Assembly (NCBI RefSeq): GCF_943913915.1
Contig: NZ_CALUAA010000024.1
Span: 1-13,250 of the forward strand
Length of the DNA: 13,250 nucleotides
Reading direction: 5' to 3'
DNA from: an uncultured Peptoniphilus sp.
Lineage (GTDB): Bacteria > Bacillota > Clostridia > Tissierellales > Peptoniphilaceae
Position numbers and translations under genes: made by a program. Positions 13,126-13,250 of the stretch are shown here, in pieces; position 1 is the stretch's first letter; each line of letters starts with the position of its first letter. The notes under the pieces are model-generated. The model was given only the letters and a program-made list of their open reading frames with translations, made no database searches and was not told the origin of the DNA.

Positions 13126-13250
13126 TAGGGGCGAGCCTGCTCGCCCGCAATACATATGCGACGATAGGTGCCCGAGACGCAAGACATAATTCGCAAAAAA
13201 ACATTACCGAACATTCCGTCACCTTCGCTCATCCCTACGTGTGGGAAAGC
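13126..13250. repeat. Third repeat copy, cut by window edge
   Basis: The palindrome at 13126-13147 and the following body end in the same GTGTGGGAAAGC as the second copy exactly at the last base, so the tandem array probably continues. Confidence 0.75.

Larger units (their letters stand above)
12716..13250. repeat. Array of intergenic repeats with GC-rich palindromes
   Basis: There is no gene here. A unit beginning TAGGGGCGAGCCTGCTCG occurs at 12756, 12988 and 13126. Each heads about 100 further conserved bases containing AATACAT, GCCCGAGACG, CATTACCGAA and CACCTTCGCTCA-like segments. The second and third copies are nearly identical and spaced 138 bases, and the third runs into the window edge. 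The first is more diverged and ends at 12869-12890 in an inverted copy of the heading palindrome, so it is framed by 22-base inverted repeats like a small non-autonomous element of about 135 bp. Sequence resembling ATCGTGCTTT precedes copies one and three. Open frames across the array are by-products of the repeat. REP- or MITE-like is the best description; mobility is inferred. Confidence 0.8.

Noticed and set aside
12716..13250. CRISPR array
   Set aside because: The repeated units are about 120-140 bases with unequal spacing, and gaps between copies are not uniform spacers. Repeats of CRISPR arrays are 23-50 bases.

Overview
The window looks like a chromosomal stretch from a low-GC, strictly anaerobic Firmicute (Clostridia or Tissierellia-like). 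This is inferred from the HydE hydrogenase maturase, a cysteine desulfidase, a rubrerythrin-like diiron protein, strong AGGAGG-type ribosome binding sites and frequent GTG/TTG starts. No rRNA, tRNA, CRISPR array or intact mobile element is visible. No species can be named from the sequence alone.

Layout: (1) 1-770 is AT-rich and holds a terminator, no convincing intact gene, and a decayed helical gene (293-707) broken by A-run frameshifts. (2) 710-4892 is an arsenic resistance operon, arsR-arsD-arsA-arsC-acr3. It has a consensus-like promoter, two ATCAA-N6-TTGAT ArsR-type operators (before arsR and before arsD) and a strong hairpin terminator. ArsC would reduce arsenate, ArsD would hand arsenite to the ArsA ATPase, and Acr3 would export it. 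The acr3 reading frame, however, is broken by one missing A near residue 76. The segment is visibly richer in A+T than the rest, which suggests transfer. (3) 5113-6476 carries an MgtC/SapB membrane protein and a small rubrerythrin-like diiron protein preceded by a short ORF with a very strong Shine-Dalgarno. (4) A bidirectional terminator separates these from hydE on the minus strand (6647-7687). (5) 7700-7878 is a previously unmarked remnant of an O-acetylhomoserine sulfhydrylase (MetY/CGS family) C-terminus, now reduced to about 60 codons. The promoter of the following DMT permease (7933-8847) starts on the remnant's stop codon.

(6) 9058-12629 is a tight three-gene operon: a UPF0597/CdsB-type L-cysteine desulfidase, a UroD-superfamily cobalamin methyltransferase-like protein with an intact HxC...C zinc site, and an SLC13/DASS-type anion permease. 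It has its own promoter with an ACCTGA-CA-TCAGGT inverted repeat in the spacer and its own terminator. This is the best candidate for an undescribed pathway: uptake of an organic anion coupled to methyl transfer and sulfur release. The substrate cannot be read from the sequence. (7) 12716-13250 is non-coding and made of at least three copies of a repeat of about 125-140 bp headed by a GC-rich palindrome. It continues past the right edge.
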